A stretch of 13,017 bases of DNA, taken from positions 1 through 13,017 of the forward strand of contig CALEMG010000013.1 of NCBI GenBank assembly GCA_937910835.1, given 5' to 3'. The translations under genes were made by a program, and so were the position numbers. Every line of letters begins with the position of its first letter. Within the stretch, counting starts at the first letter, position 1. The notes under the pieces were generated by a model, which was not told the origin of the DNA, searched no databases, and saw only the letters and a list, made by a program, of their open reading frames with translations. Of the stretch, positions 1 through 5,562 are shown one piece after another. The DNA is from an uncultured Alphaproteobacteria bacterium (GTDB taxonomy: Bacteria > Pseudomonadota > Alphaproteobacteria > Sneathiellales > Sneathiellaceae).

Positions 1-8
1 GGGCACCA
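1..8 (+). repeat. 3' end of a probable tRNA-Phe gene truncated by the window edge; candidate attachment site
   Basis: The first eight bases read GGGCACCA. This is the last four bases of an acceptor stem, a discriminator A and an encoded CCA. The same bases, with the following ATTT, recur at 3240-3250, where they end a recognisable tRNA-Phe-like 3' half. Identity is 11 of 11 bases and 13 of 14 if extended. I infer that a tRNA gene, probably tRNA-Phe, lies immediately to the left on the plus strand. Only its final bases are visible, so this is a candidate and not a secure RNA gene. Confidence 0.4.
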
Positions 9-37
9 TTTTTCCAAATCTGTTCTTCTGTAGAAAG

Positions 38-238
38 TCAATAGTGCCACTTTAACTCTATAGTAATTTGCGCCCACTCTTTTGTATCATTTCTCTCATG
101 TCCCAAAACTGAGTAAAACATAAAAGCAGGCGCATATCTTATATACGCCTGTTCTTTTGTGATTGCGATGATACTGACTGCGATTGTTATTGGCGCTGTC
201 ATCGCATCAATAAAGAAATCCAGACGGACTTCTCTCAC
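38..238 (-). CDS. Small hypothetical protein, doubtful
   Basis: This is a 66-codon reading frame with a GTG start at 236-238 that overlaps the TGA stop of the YHS gene (GTGA). A GGAAG stretch lies about 7 bases before the GTG and could serve as ribosome binding site. The product has one moderately hydrophobic stretch near residues 12-27 and then a polar tail with aromatic residues. I recognise no family. The stop-start overlap is the only positive sign that it is translated, coupled to the upstream gene. Its length and position beside a broken gene mean it may be a chance frame. Confidence 0.25.
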   Translation of the reverse strand: MREVRLDFFIDAMTAPITIAVSIIAITKEQAYIRYAPAFMFYSVLGHERNDTKEWAQITIELKWHY

Positions 239-729
239 CCGTTAACTTCCGCTACCGATACATGATGTATTTCCGGCCAGTTAGCGGCTGCCTTTGCAAG
301 TATCCCGGCTTTATCTTTTTCATATGCCCGATACACATCAGCGTTTAGAAAGAGATAGAGCTTGCCATCAACTATATCGGCAAAACGCGGGCTGCCATCA
401 AGCTTCTTGCCTAAAGCAACGCCATACGCGCAGTAGCCCCCGTATTGCGGCATATATTTCTCCGGATTCTCAGCGAACAGCTTCATTGCTTCTTCGGAAG
501 CAAAGTAATAGGCGACGCCATCATTTACGTATGTATGCTTGGCCTGACCCGGAACTACGCCCAAGCCCGAGACAAGAGCAACGACATCATAGCCGCGAAA
601 GGAGACACCATGTCCGACGCCTGTCGTCCCATTTAGCACCAATTACTCATCCACGGCGAAAGCCGTTTGTGCAACTGAGAGAATACCAATAAATGCTGCA
701 GCAGTGATCAGAGAGTTCATGGTTTTCAT
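235..729 (-). pseudogene. YHS domain-containing secreted protein, interrupted by an in-frame TAA
   Basis: The ATG at 727-729 is preceded by AAGGA about 8 bases upstream. It opens a 28-codon signal peptide with a lysine near the start, a hydrophobic core and an AFA-type cleavage site. Codon 29 (643-645) is TAA. The same frame then continues without another stop for 135 codons to TGA at 235-237. That downstream part is a clear YHS domain: a GYDVVAL start, a YYFAS segment, PEKYMPQYGGYCAYGVALGK, VDGKLYLFLN and a closing ANWPEI. YHS proteins of this kind are small periplasmic or secreted proteins, often linked to metal handling, but the function is not settled. A TTG at 640-642 directly after the stop could restart translation, but the product would lack the export signal. 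Readings are a true nonsense mutation, a sequencing error, or low-level readthrough. I favour a pseudogene or very recent lesion, because both halves look well conserved. Confidence 0.75.
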
Positions 730-998
730 TTTAAAAGTCCTTCTTAAATTATCGCCCTTCCGGGCGGGTTGAGTAATATCCGCATGCCATCCAGCTTACG
801 GAGTGAGCCGCCAGTTGTTGGCGGTTTCGGAGGGCGATCGTCATCACTGAATGCGACAATCCCTTAACCGAAGTGAGCGACCCGGCTGGCGCAAGTAACA
901 GCTGTTAGCTGGATCGAGTGAGTGTTAAAATTTCCAATGCTGCAGCCATACTCGGTGATGAGAAGGTGCGCTCTTCTGGCTGAACATTGCCTTTCTTT
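730..998. other. Intergenic stretch with short GC-rich stem-loops and a palindrome
   Basis: This is the leader side of the YHS gene and the tail side of the DUF1348 gene; I see no credible gene in it. It holds three compact inverted repeats. CGCCC-4-GGGCG lies at 753-766, CCGCCA-5-TGGCGG at 808-824, and the perfect 12-base palindrome TAACAGCTGTTA at 896-907. The two GC-rich hairpins could slow or end transcription coming from the DUF1348 gene. Neither is followed by a clear run of T on the minus strand, so I do not call them terminators. Confidence 0.4.
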
Positions 999-1463
999 TC
1001 AAAGGCCGAGAGCGGAAAGACCTGGGTGATTGTCAGGTCGATACCCCTGCAGCCAACGGAATTTTCGCTCTGTTTCTGTGATGGGCAGATCATTGATGCT
1101 GGCAATGCGATGCTGCATCAGGCCGTCAGCATCAAACTCCCAATTCTCGTTTCCGTAGGAACGGAACCAATTGCCTTCATCGTCGTGCCACTCATAGGCA
1201 AAGCGAACTGCAATTCGATTATCGGTGAAGGCCCATAATTCCTTAATAAGTCTGTAGTCGAGTTCGCGGTCCCATTTGCGGGTAAGGAAACGCTCAATCT
1301 CGACGCGGCCCTGAATAAACTCCGACCGATTTCGCCACCTACTGTCTTCGGTGTAGGCCAACGCAACCTTAGCCGGATCTCGTGAGTTCCGGCCGTCTTC
1401 TGCGGCACGGCCCTTTTGATTTGCGGTCTCTGTGGTAGAAGGGGGAAGCGGGGGGCGGATCAT
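999..1463 (-). CDS. DUF1348 family protein (NTF2-like fold)
   Basis: This is a 154-residue soluble protein matching the DUF1348/nuclear transport factor 2-like family along its whole length. Family features include the opening RPPLPP, the block with NSRDP and VALAYTEDSRWRNR, then FLTRKWDRELDYRLIKELWAF, the FAYEWHDD-NWFRSYGNENWEF stretch, and the closing NHPGLSALGL. Members are about 150 residues, so this copy looks complete. The fold is a cone-shaped alpha+beta barrel that often binds small molecules, but no reaction is established for this family. The ATG at 1461-1463 is preferred over the one at 1506-1508, because family members begin with M-[TI]-RPPLPP and an AAGAAG lies just upstream. It follows the cysteine hydrolase gene on the same strand with a gap of about 115 bases. 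Confidence 0.88.
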   Translation of the reverse strand: MIRPPLPPSTTETANQKGRAAEDGRNSRDPAKVALAYTEDSRWRNRSEFIQGRVEIERFLTRKWDRELDYRLIKELWAFTDNRIAVRFAYEWHDDEGNWFRSYGNENWEFDADGLMQHRIASINDLPITETERKFRWLQGYRPDNHPGLSALGL

Positions 1464-1539
1464 TTGCTTACTTCTTTCGATGAGGTAGTTAAGAGGGCCT
1501 CCGGCCATCCGATGGGGAAGAATAATGGATGACCGGAGA

Positions 1540-1563
1540 CTGTTTCTCCTGCAGGAAAAACAG
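1540..1563. repeat. 24-bp near-perfect inverted repeat between two minus-strand genes
   Basis: CTGTTTCTCCTG (1540-1551) is followed directly by CAGGAAAAACAG (1552-1563). The two halves are complementary at 11 of 12 positions, with a CTGCAG centre. It lies between the stop of the hydrolase gene and the start of the DUF1348 gene. As RNA it could form a long stem, and possibly attenuate or process the transcript. No T-run follows it on the minus strand, so a classical intrinsic terminator is not supported. A protein-binding palindrome is equally possible. Confidence 0.5.
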
Positions 1564-1579
1564 GGGAAATAAAACCTGA

Positions 1580-2377
1580 TTACTTAAGGTTTGATGCCTT
1601 GATCGCGGCGACGGTCGTCTCTGTATCTGCAATGTGGCTAGCGATCATGCGGAAGTTCGTAACCGCTGCTGTGAAACCATCATACCCAGGCACTTGTGCC
1701 GCTGCTGTAGCATCAGGAACGACCAATACCTCAAAACCTTGTTCCACAAGCTCCCGCATGTGGGACTCTGCGCAGAGGTTGGCGGACATGCCTGCGACAA
1801 TGACCTTTTCGATCCCCTGCTTGCGGAGCTGCAGAACAAGATCATTTGATTCCGGGCCGTATACTTTGTGCGGGCTGGTAACGACTGTTTCGCCGTCGTT
1901 GATATACTTCTTATATTGATCGAGCCAGTCAGCACCGGACCCCTCCAAACCATTTGTTGAAAGCGGACCTTTGCGATCGAACATGCCGATCTTGTGCATC
2001 AGGGTTTCCAGGGCACCCTCAAATTTCCAACCGTGATCATGCGGATAGTAATAATGCGGGGAAATGAAGACCGGCATTTCCACGCTCTTGGCAGCAGCGA
2101 AAAGTTGATCAATATTCTCCACCGTACCGTTGGCTTCAACATTCTTTCCGACAACGCCCCAGGCAACGCCATCAGGACTCAAAAAGTCATTTTGCGGATC
2201 TGTAACCAGCAGCGCCGTTCTACCTTGAACAATATCAAAGCCAGGATCTGGCAGACCACTATCATCCGCGTGGACTGCATTTCCGAGAACTAAAATTGCC
2301 AGAGCTGCCGTTGTTGTGAGCGAGAAAATACGCGCACGAATTTGTTTTCCAAAAGTGAATTTCAACAAGGTTTTCAT
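1580..2377 (-). CDS. Periplasmic cysteine hydrolase, isochorismatase family
   Basis: This is a 265-residue protein. Residues 1-37 form a signal peptide (positively charged start, hydrophobic core, cleavage after AVHA), so the enzyme should act in the periplasm, which is less usual for this mostly cytosolic family. The cysteine-hydrolase triad is visible: Asp60 in LLVTDPQNDFL, Lys171 in SPHKVYG, and Cys202 in AGMSANLCAESHMRE. Family members cleave amide or ester-like bonds of small molecules (nicotinamidase, carbamoylsarcosine amidase, isochorismatase types). The substrate here cannot be told. The start at 2375-2377 was chosen because GGAG lies 6 bases upstream and because the longer upstream frame would run through the promoter and operators. 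The gene diverges from a tetR gene and is probably its target. Confidence 0.88.
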   Translation of the reverse strand: MKTLLKFTFGKQIRARIFSLTTTAALAILVLGNAVHADDSGLPDPGFDIVQGRTALLVTDPQNDFLSPDGVAWGVVGKNVEANGTVENIDQLFAAAKSVEMPVFISPHYYYPHDHGWKFEGALETLMHKIGMFDRKGPLSTNGLEGSGADWLDQYKKYINDGETVVTSPHKVYGPESNDLVLQLRKQGIEKVIVAGMSANLCAESHMRELVEQGFEVLVVPDATAAAQVPGYDGFTAAVTNFRMIASHIADTETTVAAIKASNLK

Positions 2378-2428
2378 AATCATCTCCATCTGGGTGCGCA
2401 CAGTGCGCCTCGTCGTAGCATTTATATT

Positions 2429-2440
2429 TACCGATCGGTA
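2429..2440. promoter_or_regulatory. TetR-type operator palindrome O1
   Basis: TACCGATCGGTA is a perfect 12-base palindrome. It lies downstream of the inferred -10 of the minus-strand hydrolase promoter, covering the likely transcription start. Its near copy at 2454-2465 is 25 bases away start to start. The location between a divergent tetR gene and a metabolic gene is the standard arrangement for TetR-family repressor sites. Confidence 0.65.
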
Positions 2441-2445
2441 CACTA

Positions 2446-2476
2446 TATAAATGTACTGATCGGTAAACTATGTCAA
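2446..2476 (-). promoter_or_regulatory. Inferred promoter of the cysteine hydrolase gene
   Basis: On the minus strand a consensus TTGACA lies at 2471-2476 and a -10-like TTTATA at 2446-2451. The spacer is 19 bases, longer than the usual 17; shifted readings of the AT-rich -10 are possible. The spacer contains operator O2 and the start region is covered by O1, so a bound repressor would block this promoter. The consensus -35 is strong evidence; the -10 assignment is less certain. Confidence 0.5.
2454..2465. promoter_or_regulatory. TetR-type operator palindrome O2
   Basis: TACTGATCGGTA differs from O1 (TACCGATCGGTA) at one base. It sits inside the spacer between the inferred -35 and -10 of the hydrolase promoter. 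Two near-identical palindromes this close together are unlikely by chance and point to cooperative binding of one dimeric regulator. Confidence 0.65.
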
Positions 2477-2549
2477 GGGATATTTATGAAAAAACTTCCA
2501 CCTTAAGCACAGAACCCTAATAAGCTTGTGTAATATAAAGGGAAAAATA

Positions 2550-2580
2550 TTGACATCAGTTCATGAAATACTCATATAAT
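2550..2580 (+). promoter_or_regulatory. Inferred tetR promoter
   Basis: A consensus TTGACA (2550-2555) and a consensus TATAAT (2575-2580) are separated by 19 bases. The predicted start falls near 2587, inside the weaker third operator copy. Both boxes match sigma-70 consensus exactly; the long spacer suggests a promoter that is not maximally active. Confidence 0.6.
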
Positions 2581-2583
2581 GTG

Positions 2584-2595
2584 TACTGATCTGTC
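2584..2595. promoter_or_regulatory. Weak third operator copy O3 at the tetR start
   Basis: TACTGATCTGTC keeps the TACTGATC half of O2 and has a degraded second half (2 mismatches to O2, 3 to O1). It begins 4 bases after the tetR -10 box, over the likely transcription start. This is consistent with weaker autoregulation by TetR, while O1 and O2 control the hydrolase gene. Confidence 0.45.
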
Positions 2596-2615
2596 ATTAA
2601 ATAGGCACGACAATT

Positions 2616-3179
2616 ATGAGACCGACCAAACGAGATGAGTTAGTACAGAAAGCGCTACAGGCGTTCTATCAAAACGGGTTCCATGCGACTGGTATGGACA
2701 TGCTTGTGAAAGAGACAGGCATTTCAAAAACTTCGATGTATAAGCACTTTCGCACGAAGGAAGATCTGATCCTTGCGGTATTGAGGCTAAGAGATGAGCA
2801 TTTCAGAAATTGGCTGTATCGTCGTATTGAAGAGTTGGCTGACACCCCAAAAGAGCAAATGGTGGCAATGTTTGATGCCCTGGAGGAATGGTTCGATGAA
2901 GATGGCTACAAAGGATGCATGTTTATCAAAGCATCATCTGAATATCAGGACTCCAGCCACCCCATTCATAAACAGTCTGCTGATCACAAGCGAATGCTGG
3001 AAAGTCATTTTACGGCAATTGCGAAAGAGGCAAAGCTTTCAAATCCTGATGCAATTGCGCGACAACTGTTGTTGCTAAAAGAAGGAGCGATTGTCACAGC
3101 CCATCTTGGGCATACAGAAAACCCGGCACAGGATGCCAAAAGAGCAGCAATAACATTGATTGAAGCCTGCTCTAACTAG
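2616..3179 (+). CDS. TetR/AcrR family transcriptional regulator
   Basis: This is a 187-residue DNA-binding regulator of usual TetR length. The N-terminal TetR domain covers residues 5-51. Its helix-turn-helix spans about 26-45 (GMDMLVKETGISKTSMYKHF), followed by the typical KEDL. The C-terminal all-helical domain contains a GCMFIKASSEY segment of the kind found in many TetR regulators that sense small organic molecules; the ligand is unknown. It is divergent from the periplasmic cysteine hydrolase, and palindromic operators lie between them. The likely role is ligand-released repression of the hydrolase, and perhaps of itself. The ribosome binding site is weak (AGG about 11 bases before the ATG), consistent with a low-abundance regulator. 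The stop touches the start of a tRNA-like remnant. Confidence 0.93.
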   Translation: MRPTKRDELVQKALQAFYQNGFHATGMDMLVKETGISKTSMYKHFRTKEDLILAVLRLRDEHFRNWLYRRIEELADTPKEQMVAMFDALEEWFDEDGYKGCMFIKASSEYQDSSHPIHKQSADHKRMLESHFTAIAKEAKLSNPDAIARQLLLLKEGAIVTAHLGHTENPAQDAKRAAITLIEACSN

Positions 3180-3250
3180 GCCCCTATAAGCTCAAGTGCT
3201 GACGCGCTATCAGTCTGTCGGTGGTTTGAACCTGCCCCTGGGCACCATTT
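3180..3250 (+). repeat. tRNA-Phe-like remnant / candidate attachment site
   Basis: Bases 3216-3247 read as the 3' part of a tRNA. The T arm is GGTGG-TTTGAAC-CTGCC (3220-3236, two wobble pairs). It is followed by the acceptor strand CCTGGGC, discriminator A and CCA (3237-3247). From memory, this closely resembles the 3' end of alphaproteobacterial tRNA-Phe, whose acceptor 5' strand is GCCCAGG. The upstream part (3180-3215) shows a D-arm-like AGCTC and GCGC but no proper anticodon arm, and the 5' strand does not pair with the 3' strand, so no functional tRNA can fold. The last 11 bases recur at 1-11. Such partial tRNA ends are typical of integration sites of genomic islands; a decayed tandem tRNA copy is the alternative. 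Confidence 0.6.
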
Positions 3251-3595
3251 CTCGTATCGCGCCAGCAACGCAATCAATTCAGCCACCGTCTATCATAGAA
3301 TACGAGATTTCAAAGCACTCCTCGCCGATCTGGATAAAGTGCCGTCTTCAAGAAAATGACCAAATGTGTAACCTATGCCGACAGAGCAAGCAATCATTAA
3401 TCTTTTTGATAGGTCAAAACACCCTGTAAAGGAAAAGCCCTTCCATCCGCGTTCAATCTCAACTAAGACCGGCTACGAATTATTGGCCGCTGCGGGAAAT
3501 GCTGGATAAACTCGGCCTAAATCGTTATTTTGTATCTTGCGCGGCATGGTCGGCCTTTAAATCTAGTTTTGAAGGCGTCGTCGGAGGGGAATGTG
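3251..3595. other. Intergenic region upstream of the mla operon
   Basis: This stretch of about 345 bases has no secure gene. It contains one possible 44-codon frame (3375-3509), listed separately, and presumably the mla operon promoter. I could not find a convincing -35/-10 pair. The GGAGG at 3583-3587 is the ribosome binding site of the permease gene. I saw no integrase or transposase fragment next to the tRNA remnant. Confidence 0.5.
3375..3509 (+). CDS. Possible 44-aa small protein
   Basis: An ATG at 3375 opens 44 codons ending at TAA 3507-3509. The predicted peptide is basic in the middle (RSKHPVKEKPFHPRS) and ends with the helix-prone GYELLAAAGNAG. There is no clear Shine-Dalgarno sequence (GTAACCT precedes the ATG), and I recognise no family. 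It lies in the gap before the mla operon on the same strand. It may be a real small protein, the decayed tail of a lost gene, or chance. Confidence 0.2.
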   Translation: MPTEQAIINLFDRSKHPVKEKPFHPRSISTKTGYELLAAAGNAG

Positions 3596-4759
3596 GTGAA
3601 AGCTGACGAAAGTACTGGGACCACAACGCTCAATCAAACACAGCCTACGCCCGCCTGGATAAAATTCAATGATGATGAGAAGATAGCACTTGGTGGAAGC
3701 TGGACCATTGGGGAGGCTGAACGTCTGGACAAGGAACTCGTGGTTATCCATGATGGGGACGGCAGCAGGATTATCATCAACATTTCCGAACTAGAGAGGT
3801 TGGACACGGCTGGCGCTTGGCTTATACATCGCACGCGTAAAGCCTTGGAAGCTGCTGGTGCAGAAGTGATGCTCGATGGCATGAACCCTGAATACGAGGT
3901 TCTTTTGAACGAAGTTGCGGCCAACGATCAATCTTATCCCCCGCTTCTCCATACGAACCAGTTGGCAGAATGGATCGCACGCACGGGCGAAGTGACTCTG
4001 GACACCCTGCGCCGGGCCCGTGACTTCATCGGCTTTTTTGGCCTTATCGTCCTGACCTTATTGCGTACTGTGACGCACCCGACTCGCCTTCGCCTCGTTC
4101 CAATGATCCACCACATAGAGCACGTAGGGCTGAACGCGCTTCCCATCGTCGGCCTGATATCCTTCCTCATAGGCGTCGTTATCGCCTATCAGGGCGCCAA
4201 CCAGATGAAGCAGTTCGGGGCTGAAGTGTTCGTGGTCAATCTGATCGCGGTGTCGATCCTGCGCGAGATTGGTATCTTGCTGGCCGCCATTGTCATTGCC
4301 GGGCGATCGGGTAGTGCCTTCCCCGCGCACATCGGCGCGATGAAAGAGCATGAAGAAATCGACGCCAAGCGGACCCTGGGGCTTGATCCCATAGAAGTGC
4401 TGGTACTGCCGCGACTATTAGCTTTGGTATTGGCAATGCCACTATTAGCCTTCTTCGCCGACATGATGGGCTTACTTGGCGGCGGGTTGATGTCCTGGGT
4501 CGTGCTCGACATCAAGCCTGACCAATTCGTCGAGAGACTTGGTAACGCGGTCTCCTTGTGGAGCTTTTGGATAGGCATTATCAAGGCGCCCTTTTTCGCC
4601 GTAATCATTGCTTTGGTTGGCTGCTATGAAGGCTTCCAGGTTGGCGGAAGCGCAGAGAGCGTTGGTCATATGACCTCTCGTTCTGTTGTTGAAGCCATCT
4701 TTCTGGTTATCGTCGTTGATGCCGCTTTCTCTATTTTCTTCCAGCTGGTAGGGGTGTGA
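3596..4759 (+). CDS. mlaE: MlaE-type ABC transporter permease with N-terminal STAS domain
   Basis: This is the inner-membrane permease of an MCE lipid-transport system, about 387 residues. The first ~130 residues are a soluble STAS-like (MlaB-like) domain, recognisable by IIINISELERLDTAGAW and the following helix. The rest is the MlaE permease domain with about five to six hydrophobic segments, including VGLISFLIGVVIAYQGANQ and the coupling loop MKEHEEIDAKRTLGLDP (family consensus near TEQIDALRTMGLDP). In E. coli the STAS protein MlaB is separate; here it is fused, as in many alphaproteobacteria and in plant-related systems. The GTG start at 3596 (or 3593) is supported by GGAGG 8 (or 5) bases upstream; longer frames starting at 3530 lack a good site. 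Its TGA overlaps the next gene's leader, with the mlaF ATG three bases further on. Confidence 0.9.
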   Translation: MKADESTGTTTLNQTQPTPAWIKFNDDEKIALGGSWTIGEAERLDKELVVIHDGDGSRIIINISELERLDTAGAWLIHRTRKALEAAGAEVMLDGMNPEYEVLLNEVAANDQSYPPLLHTNQLAEWIARTGEVTLDTLRRARDFIGFFGLIVLTLLRTVTHPTRLRLVPMIHHIEHVGLNALPIVGLISFLIGVVIAYQGANQMKQFGAEVFVVNLIAVSILREIGILLAAIVIAGRSGSAFPAHIGAMKEHEEIDAKRTLGLDPIEVLVLPRLLALVLAMPLLAFFADMMGLLGGGLMSWVVLDIKPDQFVERLGNAVSLWSFWIGIIKAPFFAVIIALVGCYEGFQVGGSAESVGHMTSRSVVEAIFLVIVVDAAFSIFFQLVGV

Positions 4760-4761
4760 GG

Positions 4762-5523
4762 ATGTCAGACGAGGCGGTCATCCGGGTAAAAAATTTGCGT
4801 ACTGGGTTTGGGGATCACGTCGTCCACGACGGCCTCAATCTGGAAGTCCTCCGGGGGGAAGTACTCGGTGTCGTCGGCGGGTCCGGTGCTGGAAAGTCGG
4901 TCTTGCTTCATAGTATCATCGGACTGCAAAAACCGTGGGCGGGAAGCATTGAAGTGCTTGGTCAGCGCGTACTAGACTTGGAGCCACCTGAACGAGCCGC
5001 CCTTGAAGCACGCTGGGGAGTACTGTTCCAAGATGGCGCTCTATTCTCTTCACTGACTGTTGCACAGAATATTCAGGTCCCTTTGAAGGAGCATCTGAAT
5101 CTGAACCAACGGCTGATGGACGAGATCGCAATGATCAAGATCGGGTTAGTCGGGCTACCGCCTGAGTCCGGACGGCTCTATCCTGCGGAGTTATCAGGAG
5201 GTATGCGAAAGCGCGCCGGTCTGGCACGTGCCTTGGCGCTTGATCCGGAAATACTGTTCCTGGACGAGCCGACCTCAGGCTTGGATCCGATCGGAGCCGC
5301 GCGCTTCGATGCCTTGATCAAAAGGTTGCGCAAGACCCTGGGTTTCACTGTCTTCATGGTGACCCACGATCTTGACAGCTTGAATGCTATCTGCGACCGT
5401 ATCGCGGTTCTTGCGGATAAACAGGTGGTCGCCATCGGTGATATGAAACAGATGCTGAACGAACGTCACCCTTGGGTTGTGGAATATTTTCATGGACCAC
5501 GGGCGCGTTCAGCCGGATTATGA
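4762..5523 (+). CDS. mlaF: MlaF-type ABC transporter ATP-binding protein
   Basis: This is the cytoplasmic ATPase that powers the MlaE permease, 253 residues and full length. Canonical motifs are all present: Walker A GGSGAGKS (39-46), Q-loop Gln90 in VLFQDGALFSSLTV, signature LSGGM-RKRAGLARAL (144-158), Walker B ILFLDEP (164-170), D-loop SGLDP, and switch His202 in MVTHD. The FQDGALF and SGGMRKR blocks are typical of the Mla/Ttg2A subfamily rather than of amino acid importers. The ATG at 4762 has AGGGG upstream; a GTG two codons earlier, overlapping the mlaE stop, is an alternative. It is coupled to mlaE and followed after a 39-base gap by the MCE protein. Confidence 0.95.
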   Translation: MSDEAVIRVKNLRTGFGDHVVHDGLNLEVLRGEVLGVVGGSGAGKSVLLHSIIGLQKPWAGSIEVLGQRVLDLEPPERAALEARWGVLFQDGALFSSLTVAQNIQVPLKEHLNLNQRLMDEIAMIKIGLVGLPPESGRLYPAELSGGMRKRAGLARALALDPEILFLDEPTSGLDPIGAARFDALIKRLRKTLGFTVFMVTHDLDSLNAICDRIAVLADKQVVAIGDMKQMLNERHPWVVEYFHGPRARSAGL

Positions 5524-5562
5524 AAAATAGGGCGATTGTGCGCTGGCACAAACGGGGGAACG

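Noticed and set aside
294..692. Plus-strand 132-codon frame opposite the YHS gene
   Set aside because: It lies antisense to a well-supported YHS domain, and its product is Arg/His/Ser-rich low-complexity text with no family features; a shadow frame.
753..824. Two GC-rich hairpins as terminators of the DUF1348 transcript
   Set aside because: Stems are only 5-6 bp and are not followed by T-runs on the minus strand; kept only as structural notes.
905..1105. 66-codon minus-strand frame at the end of the DUF1348 gene
   Set aside because: It overlaps the conserved C-terminus of the DUF1348 protein in another frame and has no family features.
3180..3247. Intact tRNA gene
   Set aside because: The acceptor strands do not pair, there is no 7-base anticodon loop with U33, and the length is about 68 bases; only the 3' part is tRNA-like.
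3196..3429. 77-codon plus-strand frame after tetR
   Set aside because: It begins inside the tRNA-like remnant and reads through it, so its first 17 residues translate a tRNA 3' end; no family features or ribosome binding site.
4189..4608. 139-codon minus-strand frame opposite mlaE
   Set aside because: Antisense to the conserved permease domain with Ser/Pro/Lys-rich composition typical of a shadow frame.
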